NCBI RefSeq assembly: GCF_010731715.1
Contig: NZ_AP022587.1
Span: forward strand, 372,001-436,000
DNA length: 64,000 bases
Direction: 5' to 3'
Source: Mycobacterium stomatepiae
Lineage (GTDB): Bacteria; Actinomycetota; Actinomycetes; Mycobacteriales; Mycobacteriaceae
How positions within the stretch are numbered: position 1 is the stretch's first letter; the number at the start of each line of letters is the position of its first letter. The notes below the pieces were generated by a model. That model worked only from the letters and a program-made list of their open reading frames with translations, was not told the origin of the DNA and ran no database searches. Of this stretch, positions 36,839 to 45,107 are shown one piece after another. Both the position numbers and the translations under genes were made by a program.

Positions 36839-37770
36839 GCGAATCGGACTGCATTACGCTGTGTTCCGAGGTCGATGGCTCCGTCGTCGGTGGCTACCGA
36901 GGCCTCTACGGTGTCGCCGTGCTGTAGGTAATTCGGATTGGCGGCCTGACGGCTGAAGAACACCTTCCATTTGAGGGAGGTCGGCAACAGGTTCCCGATC
37001 ATGGCCAGGGGTTTGGGTGGCGCGCTGAGGGCGGTGCTGGCGGGTGTGCCGGTGAGCACCAAGTCGCCCGGCGCGAGTTCCTGGAATTGGGTGAGTGATT
37101 GGAGCGCCTGCAGCGGCCGATACAGCATGTCCCCATCGACCAGCGCGTTCTGCCGTTCTACGCCACTGACGCTCAGGCGCAGCCGCAGATCGCCGAAACG
37201 GGCGAGCTCGTCGGCGGTCAGCAGCACCAGCGCCGGCCCCACCGGAGTGAACGACGGATACGACTTGGCCTCGTAGAACTGGGTTTGCGGCAGCTGGACG
37301 TCGCGAGCCGACACATCGTTGGTCACGACCAGGCCCGCGATGTACTCGATCAAATTCGCGTCGGAGATGGTTGTGCCGATCGGAACTGCGCGCCCGATCA
37401 CCAATCCGATCTCCACCTCGTAGTCGAGCAACTGGACGTGCGGGGGCTTGACGATCTCGTCGAACGGGCCGTTGATCGATGCCGAGGCCTTGCGGAAGAA
37501 TGTCAGCGGAACCGACGCCGGATCCATGCCCGCGTCCCTGACGTGCGACTCAAAGTTGGTCATTTGAGCTACTACCCGGCACGGACGGGTCACGGGCGAG
37601 AGCAACGTGAGGTCCTCCACCGCGACGGTGTCCGCGGTCGCGGCGGCCTCGATCGCTGCCCGATCCGGCAGCAGCGCACCGGTCGTGGTCGCGGTCGTGT
37701 CGATCTTCGCCGCACCTGTCCCGGTTTTGAGCCACCAGGCGTCGGCAGTGCGCAGCACGGAAACGGTCAT
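36835..37770 (-). CDS. Fumarylacetoacetate-hydrolase family enzyme
   Basis: This 311-residue FAH-family hydrolase/decarboxylase probably acts on a ring-cleavage product. The metal site is in LLDYEVEIGLVIGRAVPIG (Glu residues), with GLVVTNDVSARDVQLPQTQF and GDLVLTGTPAS as core motifs. ATG 37770 overlaps the dioxygenase stop (ATGA). Position between an extradiol dioxygenase and a hydroxylase fits meta-cleavage of a catechol, followed by C-C hydrolysis or decarboxylation. Confidence 0.9.
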   Translation of the reverse strand: MTVSVLRTADAWWLKTGTGAAKIDTTATTTGALLPDRAAIEAAATADTVAVEDLTLLSPVTRPCRVVAQMTNFESHVRDAGMDPASVPLTFFRKASASINGPFDEIVKPPHVQLLDYEVEIGLVIGRAVPIGTTISDANLIEYIAGLVVTNDVSARDVQLPQTQFYEAKSYPSFTPVGPALVLLTADELARFGDLRLRLSVSGVERQNALVDGDMLYRPLQALQSLTQFQELAPGDLVLTGTPASTALSAPPKPLAMIGNLLPTSLKWKVFFSRQAANPNYLQHGDTVEASVATDDGAIDLGTQRNAVRFA

Positions 37771-38897
37771 GATGTGGGTACTTTCAGTAGGCCGACGAGG
37801 CGGCTGATATCGAACTCGTTGCGGGCGCGAAGAGCGGTGATCATCGAAAACAGTTCGTGGCGAGCCGATTTCAGGTCGGTTCCGAGGAAGTCTTTGGTCG
37901 CTGCCGGCCCCCACTGGGCCAGGCCCGACGCACTGAACGGCGCCCAGCCGGGTTCGACCGTGTTGTCGAACAGGTCGCCGTCGGCGAAGTGCTCGACCAG
38001 CAAGCCGTCGGGATCGCGCCAATAGTCGAAGATCTGGCTGCCCTGGATGTGTCTGCCGATTCCCCACGACCGGAAGTAACCACGCTCGCGCAAGTATTCG
38101 CCGCCCGCCGCCAGGGCATCGAGATCGCTGACCTGATACGCCGAATGGACGTAACGGTTCGCCGGGCCGAGTGCGAGTGCCAGCGTGTGGTGGTCGGCGG
38201 GTGTCGATCCCCGATCGCAGCGGATGAAGCTCATTGTCGGCCCGCGCTCGCGCTGCCCGGGAAAAAACAGGAAGTCGCTGACGACCATCCCCAGGTTGTC
38301 CAGATACCAGCTGAGGGTTTCCAGATATTTCGTCGTCTGCAGCACCAGATGGCCCAGCCGCTGTACCCGGGCGGGGACGCGTGCCGGACGCTGGCCGGTG
38401 TTGATGCGTTGCGGGTGTTCTCCGAAGTTGAACGGGTGGGGCTGTTGGGCGGGTAGCTCCGGCAGCTGGTGCATGCCGGCGACCACGCGGACCGGCATCC
38501 CGCTCGGGTCGATCAGGTCGACCGACAGGCCGCCGAGGGTCTCCGGCAGCGGCCGCGCGCGAGTGTCGCATCTCTCGGCCAGTCGCAGCACGTCGGCTTC
38601 GTCGCCGGCCCGAAAGGCCGTGGCGCGCAAGCGCGTTCGCGACCCCTGCCGCACGATAACGCACGGTGCGCCCGCCTGGGTGCCGCGCAGCTGAACTTCG
38701 TCGGGAGTGCGCTGCGCCGCCTGAAACCCGAAGGCGCGCGCGAATGCCTCGGAGCGGGCCAGGTCCGGCTTCTCGAATTCCAGCCACGCGATGTCGACGA
38801 CCCGGATCACCGGATCGCGGGACCGGCCGGTGTGCTCGCCGGGGAGCGCGCCCTGCTCACTGTGCAGGTCCCGGTGCTTGCTTGCTTGAGCAAACAT
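37767..38897 (-). CDS. Extradiol ring-cleavage dioxygenase (VOC fold)
   Basis: This 376-residue type-I extradiol dioxygenase has two vicinal-oxygen-chelate modules. The N-terminal module begins RVVDIAWLEFEKPDLARSEAF. The catalytic C-terminal module has RLGHLVLQTTKYLETLSWYL (first His), DHHTLALALG (second His region) and RDPDGLLVEHFADGD (Glu ligand). ATG 38897 was chosen; GTG 38915 is in frame. It is the first gene of the aromatic operon and is divergent from a TetR gene with 83 bp between starts. Confidence 0.88.
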   Translation of the reverse strand: MFAQASKHRDLHSEQGALPGEHTGRSRDPVIRVVDIAWLEFEKPDLARSEAFARAFGFQAAQRTPDEVQLRGTQAGAPCVIVRQGSRTRLRATAFRAGDEADVLRLAERCDTRARPLPETLGGLSVDLIDPSGMPVRVVAGMHQLPELPAQQPHPFNFGEHPQRINTGQRPARVPARVQRLGHLVLQTTKYLETLSWYLDNLGMVVSDFLFFPGQRERGPTMSFIRCDRGSTPADHHTLALALGPANRYVHSAYQVSDLDALAAGGEYLRERGYFRSWGIGRHIQGSQIFDYWRDPDGLLVEHFADGDLFDNTVEPGWAPFSASGLAQWGPAATKDFLGTDLKSARHELFSMITALRARNEFDISRLVGLLKVPTS

Positions 38898-38980
38898 AAC
38901 TGACAAAATCGTCACATACGAGATAACGCTCGGTCAAGGGTTTCTGACGAATTCTTCAAAAGTGATGCATACTCTTTGGG

Positions 38981-39631
38981 ATGAGCGTGCTGCCCGAGAA
39001 AGCCGATCCGCCCAATCGCTTGGGGCGGCGCAAGCAGCGCACCCGGGCGGCACTGATCAGGGCCGCGCAGCGGCTGATCGCCGAGGGAAAACTCAACGTC
39101 CCGGTGCTCGAGATCACCCAGGCCGCCGACGTCGGGATGGGCTCCTTCTACAACCACTTCGACAGCAAGGAGCAGTTGTTCGAGGCCGCCGTCGCCGACG
39201 TGCTCGATGCGCACGGGGCGATGCTGGACCGGGTCACCGAAGCGATCGAAGATCCGGCCGAGACCTTCGCCGCGAGCTTCCGGTTGACCGGGAGGCTATT
39301 TCGCCAGCGGCCGCAGGAGAGCGAGATCCTGCTGACGCACGGACCGGCATTGCTGTCGTCCGACCGTGGTCTGGCTCCGCGCGCGCTGCGCGACATCAAG
39401 GCCGGCGTCGATGCCGGCAGGTTCGACGTCGACGACCCGGAACTCGCCCTCGCGATGGCCGGCGGGGCGCTGTTGGGGCTCGGAAAGCTGCTGCGTGACG
39501 ACCCGCGCCGCGACGACGCACATGCGGCCGACACCGTCACCGAGAATGTGCTGCGCGTGTTCGGGCTCAGTGCCGACGAGGCCCGCGAAATCTGCCGCCG
39601 TCCGCTGCCCGACGCGTTCACCGAGGCCTGA
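38981..39631 (+). CDS. TetR-family regulator of the aromatic operon
   Basis: This 216-residue TetR protein has its DNA-binding domain at residues 18-65 (RRKQRTRAALIRAAQRLIAEG, ITQAADVGMGSFYNHFDSKEQLF). Its ligand domain carries ETFAASFRLTGRLFRQRP. It is divergent from the dioxygenase gene, so it probably represses that operon and responds to a substrate or ring-cleavage product. ATG 38981 follows a weak TTTGGG site. Intact. Confidence 0.85.
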   Translation: MSVLPEKADPPNRLGRRKQRTRAALIRAAQRLIAEGKLNVPVLEITQAADVGMGSFYNHFDSKEQLFEAAVADVLDAHGAMLDRVTEAIEDPAETFAASFRLTGRLFRQRPQESEILLTHGPALLSSDRGLAPRALRDIKAGVDAGRFDVDDPELALAMAGGALLGLGKLLRDDPRRDDAHAADTVTENVLRVFGLSADEAREICRRPLPDAFTEA

Positions 39632-39639
39632 GCCGTGGA

Positions 39640-40008
39640 TCACATGTAAATCGGTGTCACGTCGAAGAAGACGCGATAGTCGTCGATTTTTCCGTCACCG
39701 TTCGTGTGATAGATCGTCGCGACGGGAAGGCTCACCTCAGTGCCGTCCTTGCGTTGATACGTAGCTTCGACGTGAGCGATCGTGTCGTCGCCGACCTCCC
39801 AGACGCGCATCAGCGTGTGCTTGAGTCCCGCGATGGTGTCGAAGAAGTCTTTGGCACCGCGTTTGATCGCTTCCTGACCGACATATGGGGCTTGGTTGCC
39901 GAATACCACCCGGGCACCTTCGGCGAAGAGGGTGGCTAGCTTGTCGACATCCATGGTGTCGACGATGTCGAAAACCAATTGCGGCTGTGGGTGATTCAGC
40001 TCAGTCAT
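39640..40008 (-). CDS. SnoaL/NTF2-like protein
   Basis: This 122-residue single-domain protein of the NTF2/SnoaL superfamily has VFDIVDTMDVDKLATLFAEGARVVFGNQ, GAKDFFDTIAGLKHTLMRVWEVG and TIYHTNGDGKIDDYRVFFDVTPIY. It is convergent with the TetR gene. Catalytic residues cannot be assigned; related proteins are isomerases, dehydratases or non-enzymatic. Confidence 0.82.
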   Translation of the reverse strand: MTELNHPQPQLVFDIVDTMDVDKLATLFAEGARVVFGNQAPYVGQEAIKRGAKDFFDTIAGLKHTLMRVWEVGDDTIAHVEATYQRKDGTEVSLPVATIYHTNGDGKIDDYRVFFDVTPIYM

Positions 40009-40247
40009 GTCACAACGCTAATCATGGTCGTGGGACTGACGGCTCAATCGGCCGCGCTGACAACGGGCGATGTGGAGCCCGGCCTCAGCGATTACGGGTG
40101 TCGATCGACCCCAAGGTTGCACAGCCCGGGCATTCCAGGTGGACCCGCGTCGCATGATTGTCCAGCGGATACTGCCAATACGAAGGCTGCTACGGCACCC
40201 CGCACACTCGTTGCGGCCCCAGTCGCAAATGGGGCAGGCGACCGGTC

Positions 40248-41579
40248 TTACCTCATCGTGGCTGCGGGATCGGCGAGCCGTGGGCTTAGCTGTTTGGGCC
40301 GAAGCGCAACCAGGGCCGCCCCGACCGTGAAGACCAGCACGTTCACCCATGGCAGGCGCCCATCTGGCGCGAAACCCAGGTAGGCGAAAATGTGCAGGCT
40401 AAAGGCGGTCATCAGCACCCCGGCCCACATCATGACTTCGCCCCAGCGGACTGTCAGCGGTACACCGAACATGGGCAGTGGTGCGGCGAAAACGCGTCGC
40501 TGCCACCACAACAGCACCATTTCGATCGCCGTCACCAAACCCAGGATGACCACCCACTCCAGCCGAGCCAGCCACCACGCCGCCGTTCCCTCCGTGGGCT
40601 GGGGTAAGAGCCCGGCCGGGTAGGCGACAACCGCAACGATGACCACCGGGATCATGTGCCATAGGTAGAGCGCCATCACATTGTCATTCGCCACCGACAG
40701 CACCCGCTTGACGAAGCCGGCGCGCAGTGCGCGGTTAAGCGCCGGCGCGAGCGTCATCACCAATCCGGCTTGCGCGCACGCGAAGGCAAGCATCGCGACG
40801 GTTGGCGGAGTCGTGTTCTGCACCGCTTGGCCGGGAACGCCGATCATGCTGACCGGATACCGTGCCAGCCAGATCAACAGCGCCAGGGCGATCGCGGATC
40901 CCGCCGCGAGCAGCATTGACCTGCGGCCGGCCAGTAGCCCTGCGCGCCAGGCGATTCCGAGCTGGTAGAGCGTCCCCCAACATAGGAAGTAATTCAGCCA
41001 TCCGACATAGGGCACATGACCGACGAGGGTGGCGATGTCGAGTAGCGCGACACTTACCGCCGATACGGCCGGTACCCAGAGGCCCCAGCGGGTTTGTGCC
41101 GCAATAGCAATGGGCGTCAGCGATACCACCACCACGTAGACGGCCAGGAACCACAGGTGCATCGCCACGGCCCAACCCGCGTACTCCAGAATCGAGCCGG
41201 GGACGCCGGAGGTGACCAGCACCGTCACCACGACCGATACCAGCGCGATGTACACCGAGGTGGGGCCGAGCACCCGGGCCAGTCGATGCCGAAGCCAGAC
41301 TTCTCGGGAGAAGCCGCCGGCACCGCGCCGATGGGTCCATGACACAGCACCGGCGTAGCCGGCGGCCAGGAAGAACACCGGTACTGCCTGGAAGATCCAG
41401 GTCAGCCACTGCGTCCAGGGGATGTCGATGAGCGGATTCTCGCGACCGAACTGCCCGTCGTGATACGTCACGGATCCGGCCAACCAATGCCCCAGCACGA
41501 TCAGCACCACGCCCGATGCGCGGTAGAAATCCACCGCGAGGTTGCGGCCCGGACGAGAGGCGGTGTTTGCGTGATCCAT
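40248..41579 (-). CDS. Membrane acyltransferase (acyltransferase-3 family)
   Basis: This 443-residue integral membrane protein has about ten helices. Near the start it has the acyltransferase-3 pattern: NLAVDFYRASGVVLIVLGHWL with the catalytic-type His, then FQAVPVFFLAAGYAGAVSW and a basic loop REVWLRHRLARVLGP. Such proteins transfer acyl groups to cell-envelope sugars or glycolipids. No glycosylation genes flank it, so the acceptor is unknown. Start at ATG 41579. Confidence 0.85.
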   Translation of the reverse strand: MDHANTASRPGRNLAVDFYRASGVVLIVLGHWLAGSVTYHDGQFGRENPLIDIPWTQWLTWIFQAVPVFFLAAGYAGAVSWTHRRGAGGFSREVWLRHRLARVLGPTSVYIALVSVVVTVLVTSGVPGSILEYAGWAVAMHLWFLAVYVVVVSLTPIAIAAQTRWGLWVPAVSAVSVALLDIATLVGHVPYVGWLNYFLCWGTLYQLGIAWRAGLLAGRRSMLLAAGSAIALALLIWLARYPVSMIGVPGQAVQNTTPPTVAMLAFACAQAGLVMTLAPALNRALRAGFVKRVLSVANDNVMALYLWHMIPVVIVAVVAYPAGLLPQPTEGTAAWWLARLEWVVILGLVTAIEMVLLWWQRRVFAAPLPMFGVPLTVRWGEVMMWAGVLMTAFSLHIFAYLGFAPDGRLPWVNVLVFTVGAALVALRPKQLSPRLADPAATMR

Positions 41580-41685
41580 CAGATCGCGGGAAGTTCGACG
41601 CCGTGCACACGGTCACGGTACCCGCAGCCGTGGCATCGCATCGATTTGTGTGGTTGCGTGAAGCCAATTTTCATGGTGCCGATGA

Positions 41686-42177
41686 TCAGGCTCCAGCCGC
41701 CGTAGTACTCGCGGCCGAGACGATGCGCGCAACCAACTCGCCGCCCCGGATGATCTCGATCGTCTGCCCGGCCGCAACCCTGTCGAAATAGCGCCCCGCA
41801 CGCTTGCGAAGCTCGTCGAGTTCGATCCGCCGACCGGCGTCGGCCTGCGTCGAGGTTGTCACCGAATCACCCGCCGGGACAATGTGTGCGAGTAACCTGC
41901 CGCCCCGGACAACGCAAATCGTTTCCCCGGCCACCACTTGATCGAGGCACCGTCCGGCACGGGTCCGCAGTTCGTCCAGCCCGACCCATCCGCTGGCATC
42001 GGAGGTCAGGGCCACCGAACGCGCCGGAATCGGAGCCACCCTGTAGTCACCGACCGGCACGATTCGTGCCACCAGCTTGCCGCGACGCACGACCTCGATC
42101 GTCTCCCCGAGAGCAACCCGCTCGAGGTAGGTACAGGCATGGCTCCGGAGTTGACCCAGGCCAATCACTTTCCGCAT
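41686..42177 (-). CDS. Orphan protein of three tandem Phd/YefM antitoxin modules
   Basis: This 163-residue protein is three repeats of one antitoxin DNA-binding module. Residues 4-43 (LGQLRSHACTYLERVALGET), 64-103 (LDELRTRAGRCLDQVVAGET) and 117-154 (LDELRKRAGRYFDRVAAGQT) each continue as I-x-V/I-V/I-R-x-G-x-L-V/L-A-R/H-I-V. Linkers of 13-20 residues join them. Normal antitoxins carry one module plus a toxin-binding tail; here there is no clear tail and no toxin gene on either side. It may be a stand-alone DNA-binding protein. A motif shared with the mce promoter lies 59 bp upstream. Confidence 0.85.
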   Translation of the reverse strand: MRKVIGLGQLRSHACTYLERVALGETIEVVRRGKLVARIVPVGDYRVAPIPARSVALTSDASGWVGLDELRTRAGRCLDQVVAGETICVVRGGRLLAHIVPAGDSVTTSTQADAGRRIELDELRKRAGRYFDRVAAGQTIEIIRGGELVARIVSAASTTAAGA

Positions 42178-42235
42178 TGAGTTCCGATCCCTGTGTTCGC
42201 CGGCCGATCGTGGGTGTCGAACTCGATCAGTATAT

Positions 42236-42251
42236 GACTGTACGTGCGGTC
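42236..42251. promoter_or_regulatory. Operator-like palindrome upstream of triple-Phd gene
   Basis: GACTGTACGTGCGGTC fits RACYGTACGNNCRGTC, shared with the sites at 52320-52335 and 53205-53220. The motif has dyad symmetry. It is 59 bp upstream of the triple-Phd start and 127 bp beyond the mceF stop, and is presumed to bind the TetR protein encoded at 52526. Confidence 0.6.
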
Positions 42252-42378
42252 AGTATCAATGAACACGTGGGAACCAAGTCGGGCGGGCGCGAAAATTGGT
42301 GTAGATCAGTCGGATTGACGCACCATAACTCGCGCCGGCGTAATCATCGCGCCGCTGAGCACGGGTCTGCGGCCATGC

Positions 42379-43929
42379 TCAGCCGACCGGAGCCAGCATG
42401 TCCTTCCAGCCGTCGTCGCCGGTCTTGCTCGAGTTTTGGACCAGATACCGGACACCGTCGGGCCCTACCAACTCGCCGCTCTGTGGAGCGTAAACGGCCG
42501 GGGGAAGCCCGCTGGGGCGGTAGACGCAGGGATTTGGTTGCTGTCCATTGCATTCGACCGTTCCTGATCCCGGCCGCTGTAGCACGTCGCTGATCGGCGG
42601 AGGCGTCCCGGCAACGCGGTCGGAAGGCGCCGGATTGAGACCGTTGTTGATCGATGGACCGGGTATCACGAGACCGGGTTTCACCGGCTGGTCGCAGCGC
42701 GCCGCCGGCGCCGGGCAGGTCAGGATCTGGTTCGGGTCGCCGTACCACGGGTTGGTGCCAGACGGAACATACGGTTTGGGGTCGCGGCACTCCCGCGGCG
42801 TGGCAGCGCGTTTACCGGGGACGTCGACACACGGAATGTTGCGTGCGCCGCGCACGGCGTTGGAGGGAGCGTCCTGCGGGATTTTGCAGTATGTTCCCGA
42901 CGGCATCGGCGCCAGGCTGGTGTCCGCCGGAGACCGCCATTGCGACGCCGGGAGAAAGCCGGTCAGGCAGGGTGGCGGTTGGTTGATCGTCAGCGAAGTG
43001 CCAAGCGATGCGTAACCCGGGAAGGGGGTTGTAACTGCCTGGCCTTCTGACGCGCCCTGCGGATAGGCGACCAGCAGTTGTTCGACGCCCTTGTGGTAAC
43101 GCTTGAGCATATCCAGCACGATCTCGAGGTTCGCCAGCGTCTGCGGCAGTGAGTCCCTGACATCGCCGAACACATCGTTGACCTGATCGGCGGTCGGCGC
43201 TGCATGGGTCAGGATGCTTTGCAACTGCTGGTCGTTTTCCGCGCTCTGCGTGGCCAGGATGTCCAGGTTGTGTGACCAGCTCAGGATCGAATCACCCGAA
43301 TTGACTTGGCTTTCGATGACGGGCCCCGAGTTTTGGATGATGTCGTTGACGTCGCCGATGTTGGCCTTGAAGTCGCCGGCGATCGCCTGTGTCGCATCGA
43401 CCAGTCGTTGCAGCGCGGGGCCCAAACCGCCTACCGCTTGGGCTGTTTCATCAAGCAACGAGGCGATCTTCTCCTTGGGCAGTACGGCCAAGCCGCGATT
43501 TGCGGCGTCCAGCGCCGGCCCTATCTCGGTGGGCACGGTGCCTTTGGTGATCGTCTGCCCCGGCGAGAAGTATTGGGCCGGGTTGCCTAGCGATACCAGG
43601 TCCAGATACTGCTCGCCGACCGCAGAAACCGAATGCACATTCGCCGACGCGTCAATCGGGATCTGGTAGTTATCGGCGATACTCATCGTCACCCGAGCGC
43701 CCGTCTCGGTAGGTTCGACCGCGGTGACCGTGCCGATCGTTGCACCGCGATAAGTCACGTTGGCCGTTTTGTACAGACCGCCCGAGACGGGAAGGTCCGC
43801 CTTCAGCGTGTACTGGCCAATCCCCGCAGCGGTGGGAATCTGCAAGTAGTACCACCCCAACGCAATCGCCGTGATCACGCTCAGGATGCTGAAGATGATC
43901 AGTTGGCGCCAGATGAAGCGGGTCAGCAT
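42379..43929 (-). CDS. mceF: MceF, mammalian-cell-entry family protein
   Basis: This 516-residue last subunit of the Mce complex is an envelope-spanning lipid importer component. It has an N-terminal anchor (LIIFSILSVITAIALGWYYL), then the MlaD/MCE domain (LPVSGGLYKTANVTYRGATIG to SAVGEQYLDLVSL). A long helical segment follows to about residue 300, and then a Pro/Cys-rich tail (CPAPAARCDQP, GPDGVRYLVQN). ATG 43929 overlaps the mceE stop. No mce-associated (mas) genes follow it. Confidence 0.93.
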   Translation of the reverse strand: MLTRFIWRQLIIFSILSVITAIALGWYYLQIPTAAGIGQYTLKADLPVSGGLYKTANVTYRGATIGTVTAVEPTETGARVTMSIADNYQIPIDASANVHSVSAVGEQYLDLVSLGNPAQYFSPGQTITKGTVPTEIGPALDAANRGLAVLPKEKIASLLDETAQAVGGLGPALQRLVDATQAIAGDFKANIGDVNDIIQNSGPVIESQVNSGDSILSWSHNLDILATQSAENDQQLQSILTHAAPTADQVNDVFGDVRDSLPQTLANLEIVLDMLKRYHKGVEQLLVAYPQGASEGQAVTTPFPGYASLGTSLTINQPPPCLTGFLPASQWRSPADTSLAPMPSGTYCKIPQDAPSNAVRGARNIPCVDVPGKRAATPRECRDPKPYVPSGTNPWYGDPNQILTCPAPAARCDQPVKPGLVIPGPSINNGLNPAPSDRVAGTPPPISDVLQRPGSGTVECNGQQPNPCVYRPSGLPPAVYAPQSGELVGPDGVRYLVQNSSKTGDDGWKDMLAPVG

Positions 43930-45107
43930 TGCCTGTCCGCCCTTTCGACCAACGGGCCGCCCGGGGCATCGTTGGGGTTCGGCGTGTATCGGACATCGGG
44001 GATCATGGTTTCGGGGTCGCGGCCCCACGATTGCTCGAGCGCGCGCAGCGCCCCGGAGAGTCCGGTGCCGGTGAGGACCGCGTTGTCGACGGAGCTCAGC
44101 GTCAGGTCGAGCGTCAGCGACAGGTTGAAGTAGTCGCCACGAAATGCCTTCGGTACGGCGTCGACGTCGAACGGCCGCACCAGGATCAGCTTGAGGGCGC
44201 GGATCAGATACGGCGAGGCACGGCCGAGTTCGCGCAACGGGCACTGCAGCGACAGCAGGTCGGAGTGCAGGTCACCCCGCGACGCGGACAGGTACTCGGC
44301 GGCGAGCCGGCTGAGCCGTCCTGTCGCGTCGACCGCGTCGATCAACAGTTGCTGCTTGTCGGCGAAATGTTTGAGCAGTGGCGGGAATTCGGTGAGGACT
44401 CGATCCAGAACGTCGGTGCGGGAACCCACATAGGCCAATAGCCGGTTGGTGGAATCGATGGCCCGGGTGATGTCCTCGCGTTGCTCGTCGAGCCGGGCGG
44501 TGAAGGTGTCGAGCTTGCCGAGGAAGGCCCGGATCTGGTCGGCACGGCCGTTCAGGATGTTGTAGACCTCGTTCTGCAGCACTTCGAGGTTGGGGATGCC
44601 GCCCCCGCGCAGGATCAGGGCGAGACTGGCCAGCGTCTGCTCGGTCGTCGGGTATGCGGACGAGTTCTTCAGCGGGATCGTGTCACCGTCCCGCAACGAC
44701 TCCGCTGACGGGTTAGGTGGTGCGGCCAGCTCAATGTGCTGAGAACCCAAAAGGCTGGTCTGCCCGATCTTGGCGGTGGCGTTCTTGGGTAACTTGACGT
44801 TCCTGTCCAGCCTTAGCGTCAGTGTGGCGACCCAGTTCTTCAGTTGGATCGCGCGCACCGTGCCGACAAAGACATCGGCCACCCGCACCCGGCTGTTGTC
44901 GTTGAGGGCCAGCGTGTCCGGCATCTGCACGTAGACGGTGTAGGAACCGGGCCCGCTGCCCGGGCCGCCGGGCATCGGGACATTCGCGATTCCGTGCCAT
45001 TTCCCGCATGAGGTGAGTACGACGACAGCGCCCAGCAGGACCATCCCCTGCCAGAATCGGTGTCGAGTACGAGAACCTAACTCGCGCAACGTGTTAACGC
45101 CCTTCAT
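43923..45107 (-). CDS. mceE: MceE-type lipoprotein (LprK/LprL-like)
   Basis: This 394-residue Mce lipoprotein has signal WQGMVLLGAVVVLTSC with lipobox LTSC near residue 34. The MCE domain follows (VYVQMPDTLALNDNSRVRVADVFVGTV to SLLGSQHIELAAPP). A helical region with NLEVLQNEVYNILNGRADQIR comes next. It is the only lipidated Mce subunit and is thought to anchor the complex. ATG 45107 overlaps the mceD stop (ATGA). Confidence 0.93.
   Translation of the reverse strand: MKGVNTLRELGSRTRHRFWQGMVLLGAVVVLTSCGKWHGIANVPMPGGPGSGPGSYTVYVQMPDTLALNDNSRVRVADVFVGTVRAIQLKNWVATLTLRLDRNVKLPKNATAKIGQTSLLGSQHIELAAPPNPSAESLRDGDTIPLKNSSAYPTTEQTLASLALILRGGGIPNLEVLQNEVYNILNGRADQIRAFLGKLDTFTARLDEQREDITRAIDSTNRLLAYVGSRTDVLDRVLTEFPPLLKHFADKQQLLIDAVDATGRLSRLAAEYLSASRGDLHSDLLSLQCPLRELGRASPYLIRALKLILVRPFDVDAVPKAFRGDYFNLSLTLDLTLSSVDNAVLTGTGLSGALRALEQSWGRDPETMIPDVRYTPNPNDAPGGPLVERADRQC

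Noticed and set aside
38916..38980. Operator between the dioxygenase and TetR genes
   Set aside because: Only short, imperfect dyads (around ATGCAT at 38963) were seen; not enough to define a site.
40009..40247. Small minus-strand frame with CPIC and CAGC cysteine pairs (40018-40350)
   Set aside because: It overlaps the acyltransferase end, has no ribosome site and is low-complexity apart from the cysteines; I cannot support it as a gene.
41580..41685. Toxin gene beside the triple-Phd protein
   Set aside because: The flanking gaps (41580-41685 and 42178-42378) contain no frame resembling a PIN, RelE or Doc toxin.
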